DNA of 33,006 bases, taken from assembly GCA_964601865.1 (NCBI GenBank), contig CAZRPI010000026.1, positions 1 to 33,006 on the forward strand, read 5' to 3'. Positions 1 through 7,750 of the stretch are shown here, in pieces. The notes beneath the pieces are model-generated. The model did not search any database. It was not told the DNA's origin and saw only the letters and a program-made list of their open reading frames with translations. The translations under genes and the position numbers were made by a program. How positions within the stretch are numbered: position 1 is the stretch's first letter; every line of letters starts with the position of its first letter. The stretch is from Pseudopelobacter sp964601865 (lineage in GTDB: Bacteria; Desulfobacterota; Desulfuromonadia; Geobacterales; Pseudopelobacteraceae).

Positions 1-49
1 AAGAGCAGTCTGTAATTTGAATTATCAGACACTAGACGTTGGAGGCATG

Positions 50-481
50 ATGATACGGTTGGTTCTTATACTTTTGCTGATTGCAACAGAGGCTACTGCT
101 GAGACAGGGCTTGAGAAGATGTTCAGTGGGTTTGAAACTTGCAATATCAAAGATGTTTACATGGATGAGACAGGCAAGATAAAGGCTGATTACTTGCGTA
201 ACAGAAGACCATACAAGAAAAAGGATGGAGTTGCTTACTTTCATGTCAAAGACACGATGTATGGCATACCTGTGGTTGATGTGGCAATTCCGGCATCGAC
301 ATGGTGTGCGTATGCAGTCACTTTTGATGCCCCAATTTATAAGGTGCGCAATATTTTATCGATTCAATTTGGATCGGATTTTAAACCAGGTAAAAGATCA
401 GAAGTAGGAGAAGCACCTGAACTAATTACTGACACTTCAAATAAGAATCGTACTCTATGGATTTGTTCAAGCCCATATTGA
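50..481 (+). CDS. Secreted protein of unknown function
   Basis: 143 residues. I do not recognise a family. The reading frame is open from 17, but GGAGG at 41-45 sits 4 bases before the ATG at 50, and starting there gives a clean Sec signal peptide: Met-Ile-Arg, a Leu/Ile-rich core, and a likely cut after Ala17 (EATA/ETG). The mature part, about 126 residues, is mixed polar with few cysteines (Cys31 and two near the middle and end), no obvious repeats and no further membrane helix, so it is probably periplasmic or exported. It lies upstream of, and in the same direction as, the zinc-ribbon cluster, with a 91-base gap. A link to that cluster is position-based inference only. Confidence 0.6.
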   Translation: MIRLVLILLLIATEATAETGLEKMFSGFETCNIKDVYMDETGKIKADYLRNRRPYKKKDGVAYFHVKDTMYGIPVVDVAIPASTWCAYAVTFDAPIYKVRNILSIQFGSDFKPGKRSEVGEAPELITDTSNKNRTLWICSSPY

Positions 482-572
482 TCATGATAAAGATAACAAT
501 CAAAACTAAACCATTAGCATTATATAGATTTAATATTATTGTATGCAATAATTGCAGGAGGGGATGTGCGCC

Positions 573-2429
573 ATGTTTTGTACAAATTGTGGGTGTGAAG
601 TAGAAAATTCAGGATCGCAATATTGTTCATCCTGTGGAAAAGAACTGCAAGATAAAGACTCGGCTACTAATTCTAGTAAAGCAAGCTATGGGCAGACATT
701 TACTTCAAAAGGCGCGGACTTAGCAAGTCGATTAAGTAGAATATTCAAAAAGAAAACATTGCTTGCTGTTGTGGTAGTTATCGTAGCGACAGTAATTGCG
801 GGATTTGCTTGCAGGGATAGTATCATGGGGGCGCTGCCATTTGGAGCTAGCCCAGGTTTAAGATACATCGCTTTCAAGAAGGACAGAGCGGATCGTTGGG
901 GCATTTTGGACCTGTCAAATGGCGAGGCGGTGATCGCCGACGAATGGAAAGAAATGCCAGGTCCCGTTTCTAAGGAGGGGATCTTCCTGGTTAAAAACAA
1001 CGCCGGGCTCTTCGAGTTCTATAAAGTCGGGAAAAAGCCTGTCCGTATCGGTAGCGAATACAAAAATGCCGGCGACTTCAATGAGGGTATTGCCGTTGTT
1101 ACCAGGGAAAACGAATCCATATCGTTTATTGATTCAAAGGGCAATGAACTCTTGAAGCTCAAGGAGGCCAATGGAAAGCCGGTTGAAAAGGCAAGGGGCT
1201 TTTCGCAGGGTCTCGCCGCCTTTCAAGATGCCGATGACAAGTGGGGGTATGTCGACAAAAAAGGAAAGGTAGTGATAAAGGCTAAGTATGATGCGGCTGT
1301 GGATTTTCGTGAAGGCCTTGCTATTGTGGGGATCGAAGAACCAGTTGTCCAGGCAACAGGCGACGGATCTCCTGCCGCGCCTCAGGCTTCGGTTAAAAAA
1401 CGCCGATTCAGCGTCATTGACAAGTCTGGACATGAGGTAATTAAGCTACCAAGCGGCGCCGTGCCGACGGGCTCATTATCAGAAGGGTTGATCCCCTATT
1501 CCGAAGACGGCAGTAACGCTGCAGGTGTTTTCAGTGTCAAGGGTGATAACTTGATAAAACCCTCCAAGGGCTTCAAGACCATTGGAACTTTTAATAGAGG
1601 AGTCGCGGCTTTCTCTGATGGGGAGAAGTGGGGTCTGATAAATAAGAAGGGCGATATCATAGTTAGGGCGAAATATGATGTTGCCTTTCCCATGAATGGC
1701 CTCGTCCAGGTGAGAGACAGGGGCAAAGTAGGTTACCTTAATTGCAGTGGTGACGAAGTTATCAAACCTGAATATGACGATGGATTGCCTTTCTATGCAA
1801 AGAACACTGTCGTGAAGAATGGCGGTTCCTTCACCGTGATAAATAAGAAAGGTATACGGATTGGCAAGACAGAATTCCAGGCCTTTAATGGTGAAGTTGT
1901 TTGCGATTATTACTCCTCCATAGTCAAGAGATTTGTCGAAAGCGATTATCTTAACGTTAACTCCGTGGCGAACGTGCTCGTTCAAAAGCTTACGCGCCAG
2001 GAAGTCAATGAATATTACAAGGGCATGCCGCTGACTGACGTCCTGAAAAATTGCGGGATGGAAAACTACGCTCCTCCCATTATGGGCAATGCTATTGAGA
2101 ATGTGAGCATCAGGAAGGCTGAGAAGTATGCCGCTGTTTTCTGTAATTTCGTATTCGACAGCCCGGTATCGGAGCCTATTGGCAAATATAATAACAATGC
2201 CAAATTGACCACTGTCGTTTACCGTGTCCAATTCACTAACCCGAAAGCCCAGAACAGGGTCGCGGAGATTTACAAAACGCTAAGAGCGAAATTCGAAAAG
2301 TTGGGATATAAAACGGACCCCATGAATTCCAACGATAATATGCTTAGAATTCTTGATGATCAAGGTGTTCCTGTGGGATTCGTGGAGTGGAACTCTAATA
2401 ACTTGTCGTTCGGGTTGAAGTTTTTATAG
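573..2429 (+). CDS. Zinc-ribbon membrane protein with WG repeats
   Basis: 618 residues. An earlier TTG at 552 and ATG at 564 are in frame, but AGGAGGGG at 556-563 is correctly spaced (9 bases) only for the ATG at 573. Residues 3-22 form a zinc ribbon (Cys3, Cys6, Cys18, Cys21). A basic Lys59-Lys61 stretch precedes one membrane helix at about 62-79, which puts the ribbon in the cytoplasm and the rest outside. From about residue 90 to 430 there are repeats of the WG/KWG type: WGILD, WGYVDKKGK, WGLINKKGD and GYLNCSGDE, each followed by an I-x-(A/P)-x-Y/W-D stretch. The last 180 residues are a separate domain that I cannot name. WG repeats are usually binding surfaces rather than enzymes. First of the zinc-ribbon genes in the cluster. 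Confidence 0.75.
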   Translation: MFCTNCGCEVENSGSQYCSSCGKELQDKDSATNSSKASYGQTFTSKGADLASRLSRIFKKKTLLAVVVVIVATVIAGFACRDSIMGALPFGASPGLRYIAFKKDRADRWGILDLSNGEAVIADEWKEMPGPVSKEGIFLVKNNAGLFEFYKVGKKPVRIGSEYKNAGDFNEGIAVVTRENESISFIDSKGNELLKLKEANGKPVEKARGFSQGLAAFQDADDKWGYVDKKGKVVIKAKYDAAVDFREGLAIVGIEEPVVQATGDGSPAAPQASVKKRRFSVIDKSGHEVIKLPSGAVPTGSLSEGLIPYSEDGSNAAGVFSVKGDNLIKPSKGFKTIGTFNRGVAAFSDGEKWGLINKKGDIIVRAKYDVAFPMNGLVQVRDRGKVGYLNCSGDEVIKPEYDDGLPFYAKNTVVKNGGSFTVINKKGIRIGKTEFQAFNGEVVCDYYSSIVKRFVESDYLNVNSVANVLVQKLTRQEVNEYYKGMPLTDVLKNCGMENYAPPIMGNAIENVSIRKAEKYAAVFCNFVFDSPVSEPIGKYNNNAKLTTVVYRVQFTNPKAQNRVAEIYKTLRAKFEKLGYKTDPMNSNDNMLRILDDQGVPVGFVEWNSNNLSFGLKFL

Positions 2430-2439
2430 CGTTGTTGTG

Positions 2440-2455
2440 ATGCTGTAAGCAGCAT
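2440..2455 (+). other. Small hairpin after the WG-repeat gene
   Basis: ATGCTG-taag-CAGCAT is a perfect 6-bp stem with a 4-base loop, 10 bases after the stop codon. No T-tract follows, so it is not a convincing intrinsic terminator. It may protect or process the transcript. Confidence 0.3.
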
Positions 2456-2520
2456 AAGGATGTAAATGAAATATTATTATGTTGTTTTCTAGGACAATAC
2501 GTTGAAGGGAGCGAACCTTA

Positions 2521-2937
2521 ATGGCGAACCTTATTGTAGGCGTACTTTTGATTTTTATTGGTTTTTTTGTTTTGTTCACAGGGCTCATACCTATTTCGAT
2601 CTTATTTGGTGTTGTCGGACTGATATTGATAATTAGAGGTGCACTGAGTCTTACGGGTACCGTAGTTGGTGGTACGTTCAGGCTGGCTACTACGAAAAAA
2701 TGTCCTTTTTGCAGGACAAGAGTTCCTGCTTCTGCGGTTGTGTGCCCTCAATGTCGATCAGACATCCCAAATACTATAAGCATTCATCCTAATCAAAGAG
2801 CCAACAGTAACTCAGCATCTACATCTACGGAAACATTAAAGGTCAGCTCCTCGCCAATGCATTGCGTTCAATGTGGTTCTCCTATAACTGACGAATCAAT
2901 ATTTTGTACTCATTGCGGAGTCCGTCTTGCAAATTAG
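2521..2937 (+). CDS. Membrane protein with two C-terminal zinc ribbons
   Basis: 138 residues. The ATG is preceded by AAGGGAG at 2505-2511. Two hydrophobic helices fill residues 3-45 with only a short turn between them. The rest is soluble and holds two CxxC...CxxC zinc ribbons: Cys61/Cys64/Cys75/Cys78 (CPFC...CPQC), and a second near the C-terminus (CVQCG...CTHCG). A Ser/Thr/Asn-rich linker joins them. Unlike its neighbours, the membrane part comes first and the ribbons last. The ribbons are probably cytoplasmic and make protein contacts. No enzyme motif is visible. Same direction as the flanking genes, about 90 bases from each. Confidence 0.65.
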   Translation: MANLIVGVLLIFIGFFVLFTGLIPISILFGVVGLILIIRGALSLTGTVVGGTFRLATTKKCPFCRTRVPASAVVCPQCRSDIPNTISIHPNQRANSNSASTSTETLKVSSSPMHCVQCGSPITDESIFCTHCGVRLAN

Positions 2938-3024
2938 AATTGATATTGCTCTTAACGACATTTGCAACGCAATAGAGCGTCTAATTAGTAGCGTATTGCT
3001 ATACAATAGGGGGAACAAACCACA

Positions 3025-3750
3025 ATGGAAGATTTGCTAAAAGTAATCAAAGAACTTCAAAAAATGCTTAACAGCCAACAATGGTTTGGAAGAGTTAAGA
3101 GCTATGGTCATCTAATGTTCTTAGGCGGCATTATTCTGGTTATTCTTAACCGTTTCGTGATTCACACCAATGTCGCTTATGGAGTAGGCTTCTATTCATT
3201 TTTATTTGGAATTATAGTCCTGATAGGAATGGCTAGATACTCATTATTATCAAGTGGATTGGTTTGTTTTGGTATTTACGATTTAATTTTTAACGTTTAT
3301 GTTATTAATTTAGATGCTGGCGTTTCTATTTCATCAGGACATTTCAATACTTCAACATTCATTGAAAGCTTGATCTATATCGGGCTTGGCTATTTCTTTT
3401 TCAAAATAAAAGACCATGGAATAGATGCTGTATCAGTGAAAAAAACAGGTAAAGGTATTAAATGTGAAAAATGCTCTGCGGATAATCCCGAAAAAGCTAA
3501 GTTTTGCCGCGTTTGCGGCGCTGAGATAATTGTTCCAAAGAGTATTTTGTGCCCTACATGCTCTGCCAGCTTACCTCCAGGAGCAAAGTTTTGTGCCGGA
3601 TGTGGCAATAGTGTTGACCAACCCGCCGGCGTCAATTCCTCTGGTTTTGCCCCACCTCCGCACGTGAATAAAGTATGCGCAAAATGCTCATCTCCTTATG
3701 ACGCAGATGCAAAGTTCTGCGAGAAATGTGGGAGTGAAATATCGTGTTAG
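3025..3750 (+). CDS. Multi-pass membrane protein with three zinc ribbons
   Basis: 241 residues with a purine-rich AGGGGG at 3008-3013 ahead of the ATG. Residues 1-25 are a charged amphipathic stretch. Then come about four hydrophobic segments between residues 28 and 128. The C-terminal half holds three zinc ribbons of one pattern, C-x2-C-x10-12-KFC-x2-CG: CEKCS...FCRVCG, CPTCS...FCAGCG and CAKCS...FCEKCG. The third follows a Pro-rich spacer. Ribbon triplets like this are structural or protein-binding, not nucleic-acid-specific as a rule. The N-terminal membrane part resembles no family I can name. Middle member of the zinc-ribbon cluster. Confidence 0.65.
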   Translation: MEDLLKVIKELQKMLNSQQWFGRVKSYGHLMFLGGIILVILNRFVIHTNVAYGVGFYSFLFGIIVLIGMARYSLLSSGLVCFGIYDLIFNVYVINLDAGVSISSGHFNTSTFIESLIYIGLGYFFFKIKDHGIDAVSVKKTGKGIKCEKCSADNPEKAKFCRVCGAEIIVPKSILCPTCSASLPPGAKFCAGCGNSVDQPAGVNSSGFAPPPHVNKVCAKCSSPYDADAKFCEKCGSEISC

Positions 3751-3803
3751 AGCGTACAAAAACGTTATTAGATGTCATCTACCACTGAACGCGGAGCCCT
3801 TGA

Positions 3804-4850
3804 ATGATTTGCCATAAATGTAATATCGAAATTGCGGACAGTTCCAGATTTTGCTCGAAATGCGGAACTCCTGCGGCTAACAGGGAGACCGTGAAGATGG
3901 CTGCAAAAAAGTGCCCGCTTTGCAAGACAGAGTATCCATCTACTGCGGAGTTTTGTAAGCTTGACGGCCAGGCTTTGCGGGAGGTCAGCCCGCCGACAGC
4001 TCCGGTGGCTGGGCAAAAAACTGTCGCAATTGGCCGGATATGCCCGGTATGTGGTACTTCAAATCCGTTGACCGCAAAGTTCTGCAGAGTTGACGGTACT
4101 GCGTTACAAGCAGCAAAGCCTGAATCTTCCTTTGGAAATCTGGAAGAAACAACTGGCGCTGAGGAAAAATACACGCAAGCAGCTTCTTCTCCGCAACGGC
4201 AACACGCAGCCGATATTAGTCAAGAAACGGATAAAGGCGGACGCAAGACATTGATATGGGGATTTCTCGCCATGCTACTCCTGGTTGGCGGTGGAGCGGG
4301 CGGATACTATTTTCACAAAACTTCTGATGATACAGCGGCTTCCGTGCGCGTTGAGCCTGAACCGATGCAAAGCCAGGCTGGCAACGACAAGCCTATGAAC
4401 ATGAATAGTGCGGGGGCAGAACCGGCAGCGCCGGTACCAGCAGAACACCGGAGCTTACCATCTGAGATTTCACGTGATCGTGTTAAAAACCTGATTGACA
4501 CCTTCTTGAATTGTTCAAATACTAAAAGTTATCAAATACTTGACCTGTATGCTGACAGAGTTAATACCTTTAGCGGCAAGACAGTAACAAAGACAATACT
4601 CAAAAAGGATGCAGAGGACTACTTCAATAGATGGAATAATGTCAGGTTTACGAGTATAGATGACTTCGTTATTACGGATATATTTGGTTTCAACAATCAA
4701 AAGAAGGTTGAGTTTCGCTTCAGCTATCAACTGGAAAATGCTCGCAAATCTGTTTCCGGAATTTCGCAAACAGCCTGGATTGTTGAATTACAAGATGGGC
4801 AACTTAAAATAGTTGACCAAAAAGAGAATATTATTTCAAAAAAAAGATAA
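3804..4850 (+). CDS. Zinc-ribbon, single-helix membrane protein with NTF2-like outer domain
   Basis: 348 residues; GGAG at 3793-3796 sets the ATG. There are three N-terminal ribbons: Cys3/Cys6/Cys17/Cys20, then two of the variant CPxC...FCxxDG in which the fourth ligand position is Asp. A variable linker leads to Gly-Arg-Lys and one helix at about 150-170 (LIWGF, then a Gly-rich GGGAGGYY end), so the ribbons are inside and the rest is outside. A Pro/Ala/Glu-rich stalk to about 220 is followed by a domain of about 125 residues with the helix-then-sheet profile of NTF2/SnoaL-like folds. The overall layout recalls TcaA/YvbJ-type proteins of Gram-positives. The first 185 residues are closely copied in the next gene. 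Confidence 0.7.
   Translation: MICHKCNIEIADSSRFCSKCGTPAANRETVKMAAKKCPLCKTEYPSTAEFCKLDGQALREVSPPTAPVAGQKTVAIGRICPVCGTSNPLTAKFCRVDGTALQAAKPESSFGNLEETTGAEEKYTQAASSPQRQHAADISQETDKGGRKTLIWGFLAMLLLVGGGAGGYYFHKTSDDTAASVRVEPEPMQSQAGNDKPMNMNSAGAEPAAPVPAEHRSLPSEISRDRVKNLIDTFLNCSNTKSYQILDLYADRVNTFSGKTVTKTILKKDAEDYFNRWNNVRFTSIDDFVITDIFGFNNQKKVEFRFSYQLENARKSVSGISQTAWIVELQDGQLKIVDQKENIISKKR
4021..4260 (+). repeat. Tandem duplication, copy 1
   Basis: This stretch, coding for the third ribbon, linker and start of the membrane helix, is strongly similar at DNA level to 5095-5337. Blocks such as TACTTCAAATCCGTTGACCG and GCGTTACAAGCAGCAA are identical. The similarity stops after the helix, where the two proteins acquire different outer domains. 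Confidence 0.75.
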
Positions 4851-4877
4851 TAGAGGCTTTGTGGGGAGGATGTAAAA

Positions 4878-5822
4878 GTGATTTGCCCCAAGTGTTGCAA
4901 TAAATTAGCTGATAATTCAGCGTTTTGTTCAAAATGTGGGACTCCAGTAATGCAAGCGGAGACAGAGAAGGCAAGCGCGAAAAAATGCCCCCTTTGCGGA
5001 ACTGAATATCCCCCATCTACCAAATTTTGCAGGCACGACGGCCAGGCATTACGAGAACCTGATGTGCCGTTAGTTGCGGGAACCAGGCAAGAAACTGTCG
5101 CAATTGGACTGATATGCCCAGTATGCGGTACTTCAAATCCGTTGACCGCAAAGTTCTGCCGAGTTGATGGGACCGCGTTACAAGCAGCAACGCCTGAATC
5201 TTCCTCTGGAATGCGGGGAGAAACTGGGATGGGCACAGAGAACAAACATACGCAAGCCTCTTCTTCTCCGCAACGGCAACATGCAGCCGATATAAGTCAA
5301 GAGCCGGATAAAGGCAGACGTAAGATATTGATTTGGGCACTGCTTGCATTGGCACTGCTGGGAGGCGGTGGTGCAGGCGGTTATTATTTGCATAATATTC
5401 AGAGCAAAGAGCGAGAAAAAATAGCGGAGAACTCGGCACCTCCAGTTCAGAATTTGCCTTCAGAAAAGCAAGAGCCTGCTCCAGAACCTCCTCCCGTGAG
5501 CGCGCCGCATCAAGAACGATCAGCGGCTCCGCAACCTTTGCAACCGGCCACACAGATGAATGCCGGAATGTATCCGGATGCATCATTAAGACTTCTCGGT
5601 GCACCCGATTTATCTGGCAAGTCGAAATTTGACTTAAAAATAATGAGAAATGAAATCTTCGCTCGACACGGATATATTTTCAGAACGCCTGACATGCAAC
5701 GCTATTTCAGTAGTCAGCCGTGGTATGCTCCTCGCTTCGCTGATGTGACAGGTATGTTGACGCAGGTCGAGAAGGCGAATGTCGAATTCATCAAGAAATA
5801 CGAAAGGATGTTCCCACGATGA
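4878..5822 (+). CDS. Zinc-ribbon, single-helix membrane protein with YARHG outer domain
   Basis: 314 residues. The start is GTG at 4878, with GGGGAGGA at 4863-4870 seven bases upstream. N-terminal ribbons (CPKC...CSKCG, then two of the CPLC/CPVC...FCxxDG type) and the helix at about 150-170 copy the previous gene closely. Outside the membrane a long Pro/Glu/Gln-rich stalk (to about 230) leads to a C-terminal YARHG domain, with NEIFARHGYIF near residue 256, then SSQPWY and a closing helix. YARHG is an extracellular domain of unknown detailed role that is often found on envelope proteins. The stop codon overlaps the start of the M23 peptidase gene (ATGA), so the two are probably co-translated and may work together on the cell wall. 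Confidence 0.75.
   Translation: MICPKCCNKLADNSAFCSKCGTPVMQAETEKASAKKCPLCGTEYPPSTKFCRHDGQALREPDVPLVAGTRQETVAIGLICPVCGTSNPLTAKFCRVDGTALQAATPESSSGMRGETGMGTENKHTQASSSPQRQHAADISQEPDKGRRKILIWALLALALLGGGGAGGYYLHNIQSKEREKIAENSAPPVQNLPSEKQEPAPEPPPVSAPHQERSAAPQPLQPATQMNAGMYPDASLRLLGAPDLSGKSKFDLKIMRNEIFARHGYIFRTPDMQRYFSSQPWYAPRFADVTGMLTQVEKANVEFIKKYERMFPR
5095..5337 (+). repeat. Tandem duplication, copy 2
   Basis: Partner of 4021-4260, about 1.07 kb downstream. Many substitutions are silent third-position changes, so both copies appear to have been kept under selection as protein after a fairly recent duplication. Confidence 0.75.
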
Positions 5823-6619
5823 CACTATTTCCTCGAAACGCCCGTCGCATATTTCAGTTTGCCGCATTTATACAGCTTCTGCTCGTCTGCGTTTGTGTTG
5901 CGCAAGCAGCGGAAAGCAGAACTGAATCAGTCAATCATACAAAAAGCGCATGTTTACCTTGCGTCAAATTTAACCAGCTAAATACCGAGATTCGCGATGG
6001 AAAAATTGACAAGAAAGTAGCACGAGCAAAGGTAAAAGAGTTGCTGGCTGAGGTTAAATCCTGGTACATGACGAATTGCAAACATCCGAACAATGGCGGG
6101 TGGGTGTTCCCGGTGGAAAATTATACTCCACGCGCCATTGGCGGAACCAATGGAAGCTGCTATGTGGCAGGCGGTTACAATTACTATGATGGCAACAAAC
6201 ACACTGGCCATCCATCCTTTGATATTTTCATCAGGGACAGGAACCAGGATTCACTTGATGATGCTACTTTGAAGCCGGTCAATGTTCTTTCCATGACCGG
6301 CGGAATCGTGGTCTCTGATGAACCGGCCTGGAATGAGAGGAGTGCGTTGCGCGGAGGTAAGTATATCTGGATTTACGATCCGTACTCTGATGCTCTGGTC
6401 TACTATGCTCACAATCGCGAACTGTTTGTCTCCGTTGGAGATATGGTCAGACCGGGTGACAGGATCGCTGCTGTGGGAAGAACCGGCTTGAATGCCTACA
6501 AGAAGAGGTCTCCTACCCATCTCCATCTCACTTACCTGGAGAACAAGGGAGGCAGCCTCTTGCCCCGAAACATATACCGCGATTTGCTGAAGAGTCGCAT
6601 TGCCGGTAAACGGCAATAA
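5819..6619 (+). CDS. Secreted M23-family (LytM-type) metallopeptidase
   Basis: 266 residues. The N-terminus (Arg-rich, then a hydrophobic stretch to about residue 30, ending VAQAAE) is a Sec signal peptide, so the enzyme acts in the periplasm or outside. The M23 signature is complete: His131-x3-Asp135 (HPSFD) and His234-Leu-His236 (HLHLT), the zinc ligands and active-site histidines of LytM-type endopeptidases that cut peptide cross-links in murein. Between them GGIVVSDEP, YAHN and VRPGDRIAAVGRTG follow the family pattern closely. The region from 35 to 85, with a CxxC and charged helices, is specific to this protein. The ATG overlaps the preceding stop by 4 bases. The target substrate is inferred from the family. 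Confidence 0.85.
   Translation: MTLFPRNARRIFQFAAFIQLLLVCVCVAQAAESRTESVNHTKSACLPCVKFNQLNTEIRDGKIDKKVARAKVKELLAEVKSWYMTNCKHPNNGGWVFPVENYTPRAIGGTNGSCYVAGGYNYYDGNKHTGHPSFDIFIRDRNQDSLDDATLKPVNVLSMTGGIVVSDEPAWNERSALRGGKYIWIYDPYSDALVYYAHNRELFVSVGDMVRPGDRIAAVGRTGLNAYKKRSPTHLHLTYLENKGGSLLPRNIYRDLLKSRIAGKRQ
6599..6617 (+). other. Hairpin overlapping the peptidase stop codon
   Basis: ATTGCCG-gtaaa-CGGCAAT is a perfect 7-bp stem ending at the first base of the TAA. No T-tract follows (AAAATATTG), so an RNA-processing or stability role is more likely than termination. Confidence 0.35.
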
Positions 6620-6644
6620 AATATTGTGAAGTACGGAGGGAATA

Positions 6645-7076
6645 ATGCGAAAAAATGTAATTTCTGCAAAGATTGTCTTGTGTATTAATGTCTTGATTAT
6701 GGGTTTGCTTCTGTTTCCGCCAACCCTCACCTTCGCCCAACAGCCCCCGGTGATTACAATCTCCAGTCCGTCCAACGGAACATCATTCAGCACCGATAGT
6801 CAAATGCTGATTACGGCATCGGCGACGAATACTCATTCGCTTGGAGCCTATATTGATGGAAAGCTGGTTGATCGGAGTGACAATTGGGACAACGGAGTGT
6901 TAAGAATCGGCGGCTACACTCTCTGTAACTCCGGCTTGGCTCCGGGCAGACACACCTTGAAAATAACGGCTTTCAACGGAATTACTGCGACAAAATACGT
7001 ATCGTTTTTTTTGTCTCCAGGGTCGAAGGAGTGTAACGGTAAGCCCAGCAAACCCAGTGCTCCGCCGGATCGCTAT
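6645..7076 (+). CDS. Secreted Ig-like domain protein, cut by assembly gap
   Basis: Partial: at least 144 residues, then the frame runs into the 100-N gap and its end is unknown. GGAGGG at 6635-6640 precedes the ATG. A signal peptide (basic Met-Arg-Lys-Asn, hydrophobic core, cut near LTFA/QQ) leads to one beta-sandwich domain at about 34-128. PPVITISSPSNGTSF and the GRHTLKITAFNG motif are typical of bacterial Ig-like domains. A Lys/Pro/Ser-rich stretch follows just before the gap. It probably continues as a secreted or surface protein. It lies 26 bases after the M23 peptidase in the same direction and is likely co-transcribed. Confidence 0.6.
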
Positions 7077-7176
7077 NNNNNNNNNNNNNNNNNNNNNNNN
7101 NNNNNNNNNNNNNNNNNNNNNNNNNNNNNNNNNNNNNNNNNNNNNNNNNNNNNNNNNNNNNNNNNNNNNNNNNNNN
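7077..7176. other. Assembly gap of 100 N
   Basis: Exactly 100 N, the usual scaffold placeholder for a gap of unknown length. It interrupts the Ig-like gene. Sequence on the far side (7177-7216) cannot be assigned safely to that gene. Confidence 0.98.
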
Positions 7177-7216
7177 ATGTAATGCCAGACATCCTGATAT
7201 CGTTGAAGGGGGTATA

Positions 7217-7546
7217 GTGAAAAGGCTGATTATTTGTTTGGTTGCGGCGGCTGTGATGACTGCCATTGCCATTCCTGCTTTTGCGGGAAATCCCGATGTT
7301 GAGCGACAAAACCGAGAAGTAAGACGCATCATTCAAGAGGCCCGACGCCAGGAAGCTCTCCGTCAAAAGATGGAAGCACGGCGGCAAGCAGAAATTCAGA
7401 TGCAGAGCCAGGCTGAACGCAAACCCGACGCCCTTGACAAGGCCGCCGATATTATTAACGCCATAAACATTCTCTTCGGCGGCGGTTCAGACGAGCAGCC
7501 TTCCTGCCAATATGTGGACGAATATGGAAACTGTTTACAGGATTAA
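7217..7546 (+). CDS. Small secreted coiled-coil protein, unknown function
   Basis: 109 residues. The start is GTG at 7217, with AAGGGGG at 7206-7212 just upstream. A signal peptide covers residues 1-23 (MKRL, Ala-rich core, PAFA/GNP). Residues 27-68 are almost entirely Arg, Glu, Gln, Lys and Ala in a heptad-like pattern (EVRRIIQEARRQEAL), a likely long helix or coiled coil. A short hydrophobic segment (IINAINILFGGG) and a tail with two cysteines (CQYVDEYGNC) that could form a disulfide follow. I recognise no family. By position it is the last gene of the envelope cluster. Confidence 0.55.
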   Translation: MKRLIICLVAAAVMTAIAIPAFAGNPDVERQNREVRRIIQEARRQEALRQKMEARRQAEIQMQSQAERKPDALDKAADIINAINILFGGGSDEQPSCQYVDEYGNCLQD

Positions 7547-7739
7547 GCACGTGTCGAGCAGCGGAATTCGATATTCTCCTGATTGAAGATTTTACAGCCA
7601 AACCATTGCAACGCATACAGGCTCAAATTAAAGGCGAAATCGTATTCTGCTTCCCATATCCCGCCATGAATCTCTGAATTTATCCCGGTCCGCCTCATCC
7701 TGAATCCGTATTATGTAAATTGTAAATTGAATTGACAAT
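7547..7739. other. Intergenic stretch with possible eroded coding remnant
   Basis: No intact gene. In one frame 7549-7677 reads without stop for about 42 codons and looks protein-like (FDILLIEDF..KPLQRIQAQIKG), but it has no start codon or ribosome site and ends in TGA. It may be debris of a lost gene at the edge of the cluster. I cannot name it. Confidence 0.2.
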
Positions 7740-7750
7740 TTGCATAATAC
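7708..7750. repeat. Near-perfect 21-bp inverted repeat
   Basis: Left arm 7708-7728 and right arm 7730-7750 are reverse complements at 19 of 21 positions around a single base. It lies immediately upstream of the DUF4143 remnant. It could be an operator, a small palindromic repeat or the scar of the deletion that removed the ATPase N-terminus. Confidence 0.65.
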
